A DNA stretch of 64,000 bases from Dastarcus helophoroides (Eukaryota > Arthropoda > Insecta > Coleoptera > Bothrideridae). The stretch covers positions 26,281,007 through 26,345,006 of the forward strand of contig CM053336.1 in NCBI GenBank assembly GCA_028583605.1. The letters run 5' to 3'. Below, one piece after another: positions 1-12,730 of the stretch (position 1 is its first letter; each line of letters starts with the position of its first letter). The position numbers and the translations under genes are program-made. The notes beneath the pieces are model-generated. The model was not told where the DNA came from and ran no database searches. It worked only from the letters and a program-made list of their open reading frames with translations.

Positions 1-306
1 ATGCAAAGTTATCTTTGCATCTTGTATATAAATATATTTTTATGTAAGATTGATTATCTACATAAACCACACTTGGTCCTAATTCAAATAATCCACATTT
101 CATTACACTTATATACTCACCAAACATGTTCATAAAATTATCAATTATTTTGCTTCAATTTGATATGATATATTTCTTTGAAAATAAGAAAAAACTTAAC
201 ACCTTATTAAATTTATTATTTTTAAAACAAATACATTTATTACTAGTAATATGGTAATTCATTCATCATCATTTTTCTCAGCTGAAAGAAATCATAATTA
301 AAAATA

Positions 307-1634
307 TTATTTGTAAATTTTAATAACAAACAAACCTTCTAGTCCTTTCATTTTCCGTCCACCATCCCTATCTTCTGCAGTAGCTAATGCTGTGCTAATA
401 AACTGGCATATTTCCAAATCCGTAGAATTAAAATTGACTTTAACCGCTTCTAAAAAAACAAATGTATGAGTTCATGAAATGATGTTTTGAAGCAAAAATT
501 ATTAATATTACCTATGACAGCTTTAAATAAATTTAATGGGGAGAATTTTTTTTCCTTTTTTTCCACGAGACGAATATTGCAGGCTCAGTTCGCGACCCAT
601 CAACTTCCTCATTATTAAAAGCACATTCTTCCGCGCAGTTATACCACCAACATGACAAAGAATGTTTACCCGAAGTGTTATAAACAGGAATTAATGGAGT
701 CCTTGTATTTTTCAAATCATAATACCTTACCAGTTTTTAAAAATCTTCATTAGTTGAATCTCCAATTTTCTTTTCCAATTCATCTACTTGTAATTCTGTA
801 GTTAGGGGTAAATCAAAACTGGAAAAACTTGCATGTGCAAATTTATTCTGATTCTGGCTTAAGCTATCTAACTTGATATTTATTTGGATTATGTCGTTTT
901 TCATTTCTAAAATATCATATTTTATACCGGCCAAGGCTTTGGTCACCTTCTTTAGCTCCTTCATTATCTCAGTTTGTTCTAAAACACAGTAAAAACACGT
1001 AATACATACAAAAAATAAGGCAGTATTTTTCGTTGTACTAAAATTACGTTCTTTTTTATTATTTACAGAAGAATAAGCTTCCAATGAATCATTAGTCAAG
1101 TTGTTATTCATGACGTGACAAGCTAAGCAATGTCGTTTAATACCAACTTGACAAAAAATTTTTAAAATTACCTTTTAATCGATTTGGAGCTAGGATTTGA
1201 GAAGATGAAGCAGCATTCTGATGATAAAATATTTTTGGGGAATTTTTAGACGATTGTTTAGCCTTGACTATAGAAGGATCTGCTAAAGTTTCATGATCGG
1301 ATGCTTCACTTACTTCTCTTTCATAATTCCCTTCATCATCAAGTTCCTCTTGATCGACATCGTTTTCTGACAAATTCGATGTGTACATTGCCTTTTCAGT
1401 GAGGTCACGAGCCTGACTCAGCTCATATACTGTGGCTTTATAAGTGGCAGCCCACTCATCATATTCAATGGCACATGTTGGTTTCATACAATTATCCCTT
1501 ATTTTATTAATCTGTTTTAACGGTACTTTCTTGGACCACAAATACATGTTCTTTTGTGAATTTATTGCCCAAGAAGTGGGCACATATTCACAAGTATTGT
1601 CTTTTTTAAAGATTACTATATCCCAGCTTGACAT
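307..1634 (-). pseudogene. DUF4806-type gene, multi-exon, broken
   Basis: Function is unknown. The family is a multi-copy arthropod group often found near transposons. Exon 1 (1634-1172, start MSSWDIVIF) carries the N-terminal Trp-rich module followed by an acidic linker. Its donor AAAAG|GTAAT joins in phase to an acceptor at 979/978. Exon 2 (978 to 512) has a short coiled coil (EQTEIMKELKKVTKAL) and then the DUF4806 region (VGGITARKN, MRKLMGREL). Exon 3 (449-307) ends the domain with EAVKVNFNSTDLEI and DRDGGRKMKG. The gene is broken: a TAA lies in frame near 737-739, a frame change comes before VGGITARKN, and another falls in an A-rich run near 548-560. Splice phases at 1172/978 and 512/449 agree, so the exon model is good even though the frame is lost. 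Family assignment is from recall of the DUF4806 pattern. The Tigger element at 1726 sits 92 bp upstream of the start codon. Confidence 0.6.
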
Positions 1635-1725
1635 TACGTAATAATTTAAGTTAAGCTAAAAATAGTGGATTTTTAAACAACATAGCTACAACAAAAGAAG
1701 TCATTTATTTTTTGTAAATTACATA

Positions 1726-4700
1726 GGGTAGATGTACCGTTTGTGGCCACTTTAAGCTTTTTTGTATGTTTAATTGAGATTTAAATATATTTAAATTAAA
1801 TATTTAATAAGAAAAAATAAATTAATCAAATCTTCAATTTATCAGGAATTGAAATATCAAAAGCCCAAATGTTTAAAATTTAATTTGTCATGCAAAATTA
1901 ATTAAAATTAATAATTACACCAAAATCACCAGTAGTGGCCATAGAAGCACTATTTTTGGCCATTTGCTGTTCCAGTTTTGGTCATAGTGCCTGAAATTTT
2001 TTGCTGGAATATTATCTTAATTAACAATCAATGCATCACTTTATTTATTAAATAGCTAGACAAGACACAAAAATTAGTAATACACATAAAATCATCAATT
2101 TTTTTTAGCATTTTTGCGCGGTTTAACTGATTTTTTTGGGGCTAATTTTTTCTTAGCTTTTTCTTCCAATTTTTCTTCTTTAATTATTTTTCTTCTTTCC
2201 TTATTTTCTTCCTTTTCGATTTTTTTAAGCTCTTTTTTTTCTTCTCTTTCGATTTTTTTAAGCTTCTTTTTTTCTTCTTCTGCGCTTTTCTCATTCTCTT
2301 TAGCTTCCATTAGTTCGATCCACTTGTCAGCTGTGATTACGGAAGGTAAATGTTCTACCTTACGTTTTCGTGTCGTAGTCTTCTTTTTAGGCCACATACA
2401 AATTCCATCAATAACTTCGTCCAAAGACTTTCGACGCATTGAAATACTGTTCGAATGAGAAACATTAGTTGTACTAACGTCCTCAACTACAGGCTCTATA
2501 ATACCTTCCATAACAACAGGTTCTTGAATAACTTCATCACTAGGAGGGATTACAATATTCGGGTTTTTATGATTATCTACGAGGATAGGAAATTCAATCG
2601 CAAGAGGTACTTCACAGTCGGTAATTTGGTTAAGAGTATCAGAAGGATAGGAATCCAACAGTTCATCGACTAAAAAAGTGCAAAAATAAATATCAAATTA
2701 AAATATAATTTAAAAATTTATAAATTATCCAAAGAATAGATCACTGAAATAAATTCAACATTGGGAGATTATTTTTTAACTGTTTTTTCAATTTTACTCA
2801 CCTTCATGAAGATTAGACGCATCAAACTCAGGAAAAGGAAATTCGAAAACATTATCATTATGAGAAGCCAAAGGAGAAGGATTTTCAGGAACTAGAGGAT
2901 GACAAAGTGGGGATTGCAATTCATTTTCCGGTTTGTCATCTTCAACAGCCTGGGCCCAAAAATTGTACAATGACTCGTGTTTATCACCAGTTTCCCAATC
3001 AATACCTGTAGCTTTGGCATTTTTGAATCGTTGTAATAGCTCAGGATTTATTTTACTCTCGATGTATTCTTGATGAGATAAGGCTTGCTGCATGGTTCTT
3101 TGCGAATTTATTTTATTAGAAATATTTTGATTGTTTTCTCGATCTTTCATTTCGACACACTTGCTATAGTCAACTGAATTCGCATTAAACGGACATAAAC
3201 CGCAAGCTTTAAATCCATTCTTTATGACAGTCGTAAAATCTTCTTCAGTAATAAGTTTAGATAAAAAAGCTGGAACGTTATGTTTCTGAACATCAACACC
3301 ATCATTTTGTATACGCCAGTTTCTTATCAAATTTTTCCATCTTTGCTTCAAAGGAAAAAAAAAGAAACATCCAATGGTTGTAAAATATGCGTGGAGTGAG
3401 GTGGAAAACAGCACAGGATAATCTGTTTATCCTTACAAAATTTACTCAGATGAATGGACATATGAGAAACATGGCCATCCAAGAAAACTATTACAGGAAG
3501 TTGAATTTTGCGTTCAAGCAGGAATGGATAGAAAACATTCGTGAAATATTCGTAGAAAGATTCACTAGTCATCCACCCATTCTCGGATTTTCCTATCCCC
3601 CAACCTTTGGGTGCCGAGTCAACGCAAATCTTAGGTAGTCGCTCATACTTGAAAATTGTCAGTGATGGTGCAAATTCTCCGGCAGCGTTTACATTAAAAA
3701 GTGTAGTAACATTTTCTTTTTCGTTTCCAGCAACATCATACACAGCTTTTCCCCTTTCTGCTAAAACAAGACCACCTTTTGGTGATAAATGAACTGCCGT
3801 CTCGTCCATGTCGAATACTCGTCGAGGATCATCAAGGATTTTAATATTTTCTCCCAGTTCTTCAGCTATATGAGAGAACCATGACCGTATACCAGATTCA
3901 GTGACGATGGCTCGAGCCTTACAGAGGTGTTCAGCCCTTTTTTGACCCACACGTGGATGCCTCTTAAGAAATCCTTCAAACCACTTTCTTCCCGGGATAT
4001 TATTTTTAAAAGGATTTTTTAAACCTTCTGCGTCGACTAATTGTTTCACTAAATAATTTAAGAAATCTCTATTTATAGGAAAACCCATTCTGCTGGTTCC
4101 TAATAGCCATTCTTCTAATTTTTCTTCAATATGATGGCCAAGTATAGACTCAGGTCCTACTCGACCTGTAGTTTCTGGTACTTTGCCTCGAAGTTTACTA
4201 CGTAATGTAGTTCTTGGGACTTTATATTGATTACACGCCGTTGCAATAGCACAACCATTCTTCACTAATTCCAAAGCTTTTTGTAAGTCAGTTTCTGAGT
4301 AATTAAAAAATGTCCATTTAGATTTTTCCTTTTGAATACCAGTTTTTGTTGATTTTGGAATTTTTTCAACGGGCTTCTGATTTTTCCTTGATGGCATTTT
4401 AACCTGCAACAGATAAAAAATAATCTTTCAAAACTACGTTTCTTTTCCAGTCTCTATTTCGAAATATTATCTTAATTGTTTGAATATTAATTATTAAATA
4501 ACATACAGTTGGGCAGCAAAATACATTAAATGAGTAAAAATTATGGCCAAAACTGGATAGTGTATGCACCATTTGTGGCCATGGTATGGCCACAAATAGC
4601 AATCACATGTTTTTATTGTTCCACTTATGGCCATGGGATATTTTGTTAGTATTTGAGGTTATTATAAGTAAATTAAATTTTTTTAACATACTATTACGTT

Positions 4701-5025
4701 ATCTAGCTACTATAGAGCTTAAAATTTTCAAGAATATTAAGATTTGCAATAATTATGATTAATTTACTTACCAGGCCTTTCTCGAGATTCTTATAAGAAT
4801 TTGTTATAATTTGGTGAGATACACCACGCGTCCAGATATTTTTTTAATAATCACTCAAACTATACTTTCAATCAGTATAGGGAAAAGTTTACAGCGTAGC
4901 CAACACACACAAAAACCCTATAAATACACTATAAAATGCTATCATAAAATAATATATATAATATATCCCTATACATCTCAGACTGGCCACAAACGGAACA
5001 GTGGCCACAAACGGTACATCTACCC
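1726..5025. mobile_element. pogo/Tigger-like DNA transposon with TIRs and TA duplication
   Basis: The two ends are perfect 25-bp inverted repeats, 1726-1750 and 5001-5025, starting GGGTAGATGTACC and ending TTGTGGCCAC. They are flanked by TA (1724-1725 and 5026-5027), the target duplication of the Tc1/mariner/pogo superfamily. The 3.3-kb body codes for one transposase on the minus strand (2095-4397). Extra copies of the TGGCCA core lie inside both ends (for example 1936-1941, 1958-1962, 4575-4600 and 4984-4990) and may be transposase binding sites. The perfect TIRs indicate a recent insertion. Confidence 0.9.
2095..4397 (-). pseudogene. pogo/Tigger-like DDE transposase, two exons, one homopolymer frameshift
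   Basis: Transposase of the 1726-5025 element. The ATG at 4397 lies just after a splice acceptor (CTGTTGCAG at about 4402-4410), implying a 5' UTR intron. Domains in order: a psq-type helix-turn-helix (YSETDLQKALELV, residues ~30-75); a CENP-B-type DNA-binding domain (GRKWFEGFLKRHPRV); and the DDE_1 catalytic domain with FDMDET, VIVFLDGHVSH and ILQPLDV. A frame change falls in a run of nine A at 3355-3363 (T on the coding strand). It ends the first frame after QPLDVSFFFL, while the next frame continues with PLKQRWKNLIRNW. An intron with GTGAGT donor runs from about 2801 to 2670 and joins in phase to an acidic then strongly Lys/Glu-rich coiled tail ending at 2095. Without the shift the product would be about 740 residues. 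The run may be a real mutation or an assembly error. Confidence 0.85.
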
Positions 5026-5027
5026 TA

Positions 5028-6419
5028 TAAGAACATATAAATTTAGTTTCAGGTACTTGAGATTTCTATTATGAAATAAGAAAAATTATTGAAATTAATA
5101 AACTCGATTGTTTTGTTTAATAAATAAATTTAAATTTTCGCGGGCGCCTACAATCCCCAACCTGGCAGAAGGTCAACGATCCTAGCTACTTCAAGATCAA
5201 AGGTACTAACGCTTTTTGTCGCTACTGTATGCTTAAGCTAATATCTATTCTGTGATAATACCTATCGTACAAAAACTGTATAGTTATTTTTCATTAATTT
5301 CGAAATGCAATGGGTATTAAATTTAATGTACTAATTCTAATATGCCTGTACATTGGAGAGGTTGTGAATGTAACTTCATATTAAACTTAAGGTATTGCAG
5401 GAAACCGCATAAACTTTAGGTTTTTACACGTGATTATAGCTCATTTTCGTTTTGTATAAATATAATTAAACAAAGTACTTACCATTTATGTGTATATTCG
5501 GAACCAACGACAAACACCTCTCACTATTCTCGGCCTCACTACGGGGATGATTAGCAATGCGCAAGCGTTAGATATTGGATGTACACGAAAACATCCGAGT
5601 GTATCCGTCAAATGCAGAGGTTGAAAGTGTGGGAAAATTGTCTGGGTTCTTCGTGCATCGCAATTCGAATTGACGGTTGCGCCAAACTCACCAGCCCCGT
5701 GGACTTTACCCTTTTCTGATGGAGACAGGTTTCGGTTACGGAGAGAATGTTAGAATAGAAAGCTGGCAATGTAGACAATGATAGAGTAGCAAATATAAAA
5801 ATATATGGCTTTATTGCAAAAACTTAGTTTACCACACTATGCGACGCGACGATTCCACAAGTCTACTATTGTTTCAATAACGGTTTTAAGTTACACATGT
5901 ATAAAATTTAAATACTTGGGCAATAATTACTTATATGTATGTACATTTTCGTTTAGAAATTGAATTATAGGGCTGATTGTGAATTTGTGTCGAAAAGATG
6001 TTTCAGGAAATAGAAACATCTTACTATAAACACATTGATAATTTAAATTTATTAAATCAGCGTATACGCATCTAAAAAAGAAATTCTAAGTGTAGCGTTA
6101 CAAATTTATGATAATTGATTGATAGATTTCTTTGGTTTATTTGTCAACCCCCAATAAGTAAATTTAGAACACACTGATGTTTTGTACAATTCATTATCTG
6201 CATAATTAATGATCAAGAGCAATATTATTTATTAAAACTGGTTTTGATGACGTCCAAAATACCGTAAATCTTAGGCCCCTTCCAACAAATTGTTTCCAAA
6301 ATTACAAATGTGGGCCCTTGTAATTTACGCAGAACCCAGTAATTTTGTCGTCCGTTTCCCGCATTCTCAGCGGTAAATATAATGGTTCTTAGTTAAGAAA
6401 CAATATTGGGATAACATTA
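5028..6419. other. no recognisable gene
   Basis: Intergenic sequence. The stretch 5500-5760 is GC-richer than its surroundings and contains no convincing ORF; it could be promoter or UTR sequence displaced by the Tigger insertion. I see no RNA gene here. Confidence 0.4.
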
Positions 6420-7199
6420 TACAGGGTGATTCAGTCATAATGTCATTAATTTTAACCACGCATTCGGGAGGCTTAGTAAAGACAGAAAATCGAAAAAATA
6501 ATTTTTTTATTCAACTTTTAAGAATCGGAGCAATTACCCTTAAAATTGCCTTTGCGCCACGCCACTGGACCAGTAGATTATTTAACCGGGAGGCACTCAG
6601 TTCGAACGTTGAATAACAAAAGCGACGTTGTCATATTTCCTACTTTCATCTGTCAAATTAATTACATCAATTTGGAGGTTAAGTTTTAAGCCCTTTTCAT
6701 CACAGAACGGCTGGATGCAGCTGCAACTAGATCCGATTTGTGTTCGCGATACCGGGCCTGTGATACTACGACACTAACCGAACAATCTAATAAGCAGGGC
6801 ATCTGATAAATTTAGTTGAATTGGAGCAACACAACGCAAGGACAAGAATCAGTGAAAGCCGGTTGGAGGTTTCCCCAAGTAAAGTTCAAGCTTTAGAATC
6901 AGCCGATTTTTCCAATCTTCTTGATTGTTTCAACTTGTTTACTGGTTTTAAAGTCAACAACAAAGTGACAAAGTGCTGTGGACACATGAATGTTATTTTA
7001 CCAGTGCTGGTATTTTACTTTACTTTGCAGTAAGTAAATATGAACAGCTTTTCAACCTCTCTAAATGATTAACTAAGACAGTAGATTGTTTTTTTTTTAC
7101 TACTTCTATTACGAAACATATGTTTTTGATTATTTAATCTGTTGAAGTTTTGTAACTTAAGTATTAAATATCTTACACTGAAATAAATAATTTGTTTGC

Positions 7200-7325
7200 A
7201 GTCCAACATACACATTGGTCAGACAAAAATGTACATGCTGCCCATCAGTTTAGCTTTCAGAGCAGATTTGCTGTCAATGTATGAAACATAGTATTCAGCA
7301 ATTGTCCAGATTTTCTACAAGATGC
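7200..7325 (+). pseudogene. fragment resembling a mariner-like transposase
   Basis: One plus-strand frame reads HWSDKNVHAAHQFSFQ, then SRFAVNV, a stop, and NIVFSN followed by PDFLQDAL. This resembles the HWSDENPH...RF.VNVW.GI...GPYFL segment of the DUF4817-type transposases common in insects, which is recalled rather than searched. The Trp codon after VNV is a stop (TGA). I could not recognise convincing neighbouring transposase segments, so this is a relic at best. It lies inside the tract bounded by the 35-bp inverted repeats, whose TA duplication fits such a transposase. Confidence 0.4.
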
Positions 7326-7609
7326 ACTGTAAGACAGAGCTTAGCCCATTTTGCTCGCTTTGCAGGAACCCTTGTAAAAGAAGAATGTTGCAAAAAGAAT
7401 GTTACATTCTGCAGGGAAAGGAAACTATGATGAAAGGTAAACTGGCTCTTTTTATAACAAGCAAATTAGTTCTGCTAAAAAATTGTCATAAATTACTCAA
7501 AACTATCAAATATGTAGATGATGATTTTGCTTGGCAGGGCAGAATACTGTTTATTGTGATTTTTTCTTCTGTGCAATGTTTCATTAAAAACCTCTTTACT
7601 AAATAGATT

Positions 7610-8800
7610 ATATTCTTGAATGTTATGGTGAATGATTGTTATTTTTCTACAATTAATTTGTAGAACTGTTATAATTGAATTCATTCTTGTCTAAAAATGT
7701 ACATGACGAACTTGGATTTTAAAAAAGTTAAAAATTTTTGGGTTATCAGGGTATTATAAAATAAAACATTTTTATTTTATTTCTTTACTACAATTTTATT
7801 TTATTGTTCCCCGTGTGAAGAAAAAAAAGTTTTTCCTAGTGATGCATATCTTTTTTTTTTGTTGTAAAAATTGTAAATCAAATATACTGAAAGTCCTAAT
7901 TAAGAATTTTTAGGAAAAGTTTTAAATTTTCACTCTTAACATTTAGGAAAAAAATACCAAAACTGAAAGTTTAAAGTTGAAATTTTGACAAAAATAATTA
8001 TTTATTACTACGAGCATCACTTTGAAACAATTAAAACCTGTAAGAAAAAAAAAATCAAAATTTCAGTAATGAGAAATTTCGAAGTCGCAATTTAGAAGAA
8101 GCAAAGAAAGGAAAAATCTAAAAAGAAAGTAGAAATTACAAGTGAAAGTCAAAATTTAATTCCCATAAGGGCAAAATTCTTGAAGCAAAGAGAGCAAATT
8201 CCGAATCTAGGTTAATTCACCGAAAAACAATTGACCTACTACAATTGCCTGAATACAAGTCATCGAAATCACAATTCTTGGTTTTTTTCAAATTTGCAAA
8301 CTTGAAAAGCCAATGCGTTTGTTACTTCAGAATTTGGGAAAAAAGCTTTTGCCCTAAATTATCTGTTCTTTTTTTAGTTATAACTTTAATCTCAAAATGT
8401 AAACCTTTTTTATGAAATTTTAGGTTTGAATTAGATTTTATTTTAAAGTCCCAGTTTGAGATTTTGTTTTTCACTTTTTACCTCAATTTTTAATTTTAAG
8501 CTTAACAAATTTCGACATGCTGTCATTTAAAATATTTTTTCGAAAGTTTAACTTTACTCTGGAACTTTAGACCAGTTCCACGAAAATTCGAGTTTGTTTT
8601 TAGCAATGTCAACGTTTCTCTTAGAATTGCTAAGTTATAGGTACTATGTTTAGCAGTGGCGTAACGTGCCTTGAACGGGCCCTGTATCTAAATTTGTTGG
8701 GTAGGCCCAAATGAAGGGTAAAGATTTTTCACAGCAGCAATAAAAACACTCGCATTGAATTAAAATTATTAAATACTGACTAGCGAATGTCACCCGATCC
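7610..8800. other. AT-rich, no gene recognised
   Basis: No ORF with family resemblance. A segment at 8653-8720 (CAGTGGCGTAACG, then GGGCCCTGTATCTAAA) looks like the terminus of a DNA element; a related phrase (GGGCCCTGTG..) recurs near 13078. Confidence 0.3.
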
Positions 8801-10920
8801 CACTTATTACTTTTTTATCGTGTATAGATTTTTTTCATTTCGATAATTTCAATTGTTTTTTAAATTTTTGTAATTTTAACTTTCTTTTTTACCAAAATTT
8901 CGATTTTTTTTTAAATTTGAAATACTTTAAAATTTCGAATTTTTTAAAAATGTCGAGTTTTTTAAATGGTTTAATTTTTCTCAAAATTTCGACTTTTTGA
9001 TCAATATCAAATTAATATTTAACCGAGTAAAAGGTAAAAAGTTTGACTTCTTTTAAATGTTTGACTTTTTTTCAAAATTTCAACTTTATCCAAAATTTCA
9101 ACAATTTTCAAAAATTGTAACTTTTTTCAAAATTTCGACTTCCTTGGAATTCTTCCTTCCTTGAAATTTTTGACCTTTCTGATAATTTCGACTATTTTTA
9201 AAATTTTGCTTTTCGAATAATTCAGATTTTTTTAAAATTTGACTAAAAAAAGTTTTGGTAAGATCAAATTTTTTTAAAAGTTTGATTGTTAAAAATTTCG
9301 ATTTTATTTAAAAATTTTGACTTTAACTTGAACTTTTTAAGACTTAAATATTTCAACTTTTTTCAAAATATCTACTTTTTTGAAAACTTGAATTTTTTAA
9401 GTTCCTACTCTTCAGAAAATTTTTATTTGTTTTGAAAATGTCAATTTTTTTTAAATTTTAACTTTTTTAATGATTTACACCCTTAAAAATTTAGGCTTTC
9501 TTTAAAAATTTTAAAATAGTTGAATTCCTTTCAATTTGGACATTTTTGTAATATTTTGACCAAGTTTGGAAATTTTAAACTATTTGTCAAGTTTTCATTT
9601 TTTTTAATTAAATTTCAAATGATTTTGGATAATTTTAACATTTTTTCAAATTTCAAAACACATTTGTTTTAAAACTTGAAGATTTTTTAAGTTTTTTTTA
9701 TTTATACTTAAAATTTTTTACGTGTTTTCAAATTTCTTGACTTTTTTCAAAATTCTAATTTTTTTGCAAATTTCAACCCTAAAATTTGGACTGAAAATTT
9801 CAGCAACTATTTTTCAAAATTTCAATTTTTTTTGGGACAGCGTAATTTGTTTTTAAATTTTGTTTTTTTTTCAAAATTTCATAATTTTCGCAAACTTCCG
9901 TTTTTTTTTGAAAATTTAGATTTTTTTTTGAAATTTTGTCTTTTTGGACTTTTTGAATATTTTGTAATATTTTGAATTTTTGTAAAAATTTTAAAATTTT
10001 AGCCAAATTTGGACTTTTTTCAAACATTTTAATTTTTCATAAAAGTTTTCATCCTAAAATTTTGGCGAATAGGTCGTAATTCTTTGAAAGTTTTGCCTAT
10101 TTCTAAATTTTTCGTTTTTTTTTCAAAGGGTCATTTTTGCAAAATTTCGACTATTTTTTAAAATAACAATTTTTTTTAATATTTCGTTTTGATCAAAATT
10201 TTGTTGTTTTTGTAAAATTTCGATTTGTTTTGACTATTATTTTACTTTTCAGCATTTCTTCAAAATTTTTAGCTTTTTATAAAAATTATCGTTCAAAAAT
10301 GTTGACTTTTTTTAAGAACGTTCAACTTTTTTGAAAATTTAACTATTCAAAATTTCGGCTTTTTTGAAAATTTTGACTTTTCTATTATTTTTGACATTTC
10401 TTCAGTATATTTAAAAGTTTCAAAAACTTTGAAGATTTGACCAAAAATATCTCAATTTTTTTTTAAATTTCGCCCTTTTAAAAAGAATTTGAATTGTTTT
10501 TAAAAATGTCGGTAATTTTTCCGAACTCTTAAATTTTTTGAAAATGTCAACATTTCCAATATAACAATTTTTTCAAAATTTTGACCTATTTTTGAAAATC
10601 GTTATATTCTTTTTTGGAAATTGTAACTGTCTACGACATTTCAGGCATTTTTAAAAATTTCGACTTTTCTTCAGTAACTTGGGCCTTTAAATTTTTGACT
10701 TAAAATTGAAACTTTTCTTGAAAATTTTGTCAATTTTCAAATTTTAGTCTCCTCCTGAAAATTTGCAATTTTTAGAACTTTCTGCCTTTGTTTCAAATTT
10801 TTTGAAAATTTCATTTGTTCCCAAATTTCAGCATTCTCCAAAGTTTCAACTTTTTAGAAGACCATCTTTTAAAATGTCGACATTTGTCAAAAATTTCACT
10901 AAAATGTTACAAAAATGTAT
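8800..10920. repeat. degenerate T-strand array, AAAATTTCGACTTTTTT motif
   Basis: About 2.1 kb in which a loose unit of roughly 17-25 bp, close to TCAAAATTTCGACTTTTTT, repeats with heavy substitution and variable spacing. The TCGAC core stands out against an otherwise almost pure A/T background. T-rich runs lie on the plus strand throughout. Short ORFs inside it, such as the Lys/Asn-rich minus-strand one at 9800-10027, are composition artefacts. Confidence 0.75.
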
Positions 10921-11429
10921 TTAGAGCTATAAATTTTTTACCATTTTTTTAGATCACTAAATTGTGCTGAGTATGTGGAGACGACACGATGATTCATTGG
11001 AAAATTGGGACAATACAGGTACACCATCAAGGCGAGGAATAACAATATTTTAACCGAGATTCTCCCAACAAAATCCGAGTATACTGTAATTAATAAAATA
11101 TTAATTATTGGTATCACAGTTAATGTAAATAAATAAATAAAAGATGTTTCAGGTTTTCTATTTATTTCCTTTAATTTACGAAAGCAGTAGAGACATGGGC
11201 CTTCTTACTAATGTTATATTGCGTCCCAAATTAAAAGCGGGTAAATTTTAAATCGGCCAAATTTACAATCGATAAAACTGGTGAAATGAATTTTCCAAAT
11301 TTCAGGTCTGCAACGTCGATAGTTAAAGTTAGAATAATTACTCTAAGAGGTTAAGCGAGTTCCAAGCCCTTCCAAAATCCCAAATAGATAACAGTAATTT
11401 GGGAGAATAGGATTAATTTTTGGAAAGCT

Positions 11430-12730
11430 ATAACTTAAATTCTTTCCCAAATTTTTAAATTTTGCATTTTGACCTTTTCTAGATCTTTGAATTTTTTTCA
11501 TATTTAGAAGCAAAATTCTTAAAAAATCGAAGAATTTGACAGGTCAAACAAATATTACCTTTCATTTATACTTCTTTTGAAAGTCTGGAATATTCTTCGA
11601 AATGCACTTTATTCAAAATTTTGATTTTTTTAATCTTTTTGAAAATATGTTTTTTGTGAAAGGCTGTTTTTTTTCCTGATCTAAATTATATTTCAAAATT
11701 TAGAGAGCTTTTTAAAATTTGAATCTTCCCTGAAAATTGCCACTTTCCAGAATTTAGATGTTTTCAAAAATTTCGACTTGTCTGATAATTTCCACATTTC
11801 CTCAAAATTTCCAATCTATCAATAATCCTTTTTTTAAATCATCTTACAAAATAATTTCGAAATTTTTGGAAATTTTGACTTTTTTTAGTTGAATTTTTTT
11901 AAATTTTAGGCTGAAAATTTCAAAATTTTCTGGAAATTTTGATATTTTTTAAACAGTTCGCGTATGCTTTATAATTTCCACATTATTTTAAATTTCAACT
12001 ATTTTTTTTAAATTGCTACCTTTTGCAACTTTAAATTTTTTAACTTCTAAAATGTTGAAATCTTTTTTCAAAATTTATTTTTTTTAAATTTGAATTTTCA
12101 TGAAAAATGGGTTTTTTTTTAATATTGCTAAAGATTCAGATTTTATTTCAAAATTTCGACTTTTTATCAAAATTTTTACTGCGGTCAAAGTTTAGGCTTT
12201 TTAATTAAATCCTATTTTAAAAAAAATTCACTAGTTCTTCAAAATTTCGACTCTTTTGAAAATCTCTGAAGTTTTCATCAAAATTTCAATTTTTATTTTG
12301 AAAATTAGTACGATTTCAGAGATTTCTATTTTTCTTTTGAAAATTTCGATGTTTTAAAAATTAACGTTTTGAATTACAATTTTTTTATACGTTTGGATAT
12401 TTTTTGACTTTTAAAAGTTTTGATTTTCATTTTTTTTAATTAGCGCTACTTTAGAATGTTCGCCTTTTTTTGAAAATTTCCATCATTTTTCAAATCTAGA
12501 TATTTCTTAAAATGCTTGTTTTTTTAATTTCAGACTATTTTGCAAAATTTCAATTTTTTAAAATTTCGCAATCTCAAAATTTTTGAAAATTTTACATTTC
12601 CTATGAAAATTTCGATGTTTTTCAAAAATTTGACTTTTTCAAGTTTGTTTTTTCCAAAATTTGAACCATTTTTTTGTAATTCTCATAATGTACACTTTAC
12701 AGATAAATTTCATGCTTTTTTTTAATTTCA
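11430..12730. repeat. degenerate T-strand array, second block
   Basis: Same motif and polarity as the block at 8800-10920, separated from it by about 500 bp of different sequence that includes an AATAAATAAATAAA stretch at 11130-11145. A similar AAATAAATAAATAAA run follows this block at 12750-12770. Confidence 0.7.

Noticed and set aside
2114..2458. 114-codon Ser/Phe-rich plus-strand ORF
   Set aside because: It is antisense to the Lys/Glu-rich transposase tail; the composition is a mirror image.
9800..10027. 75-codon Lys/Asn-rich minus-strand ORF
   Set aside because: It lies wholly in an AT array; its composition follows the repeat unit and no family feature is present.
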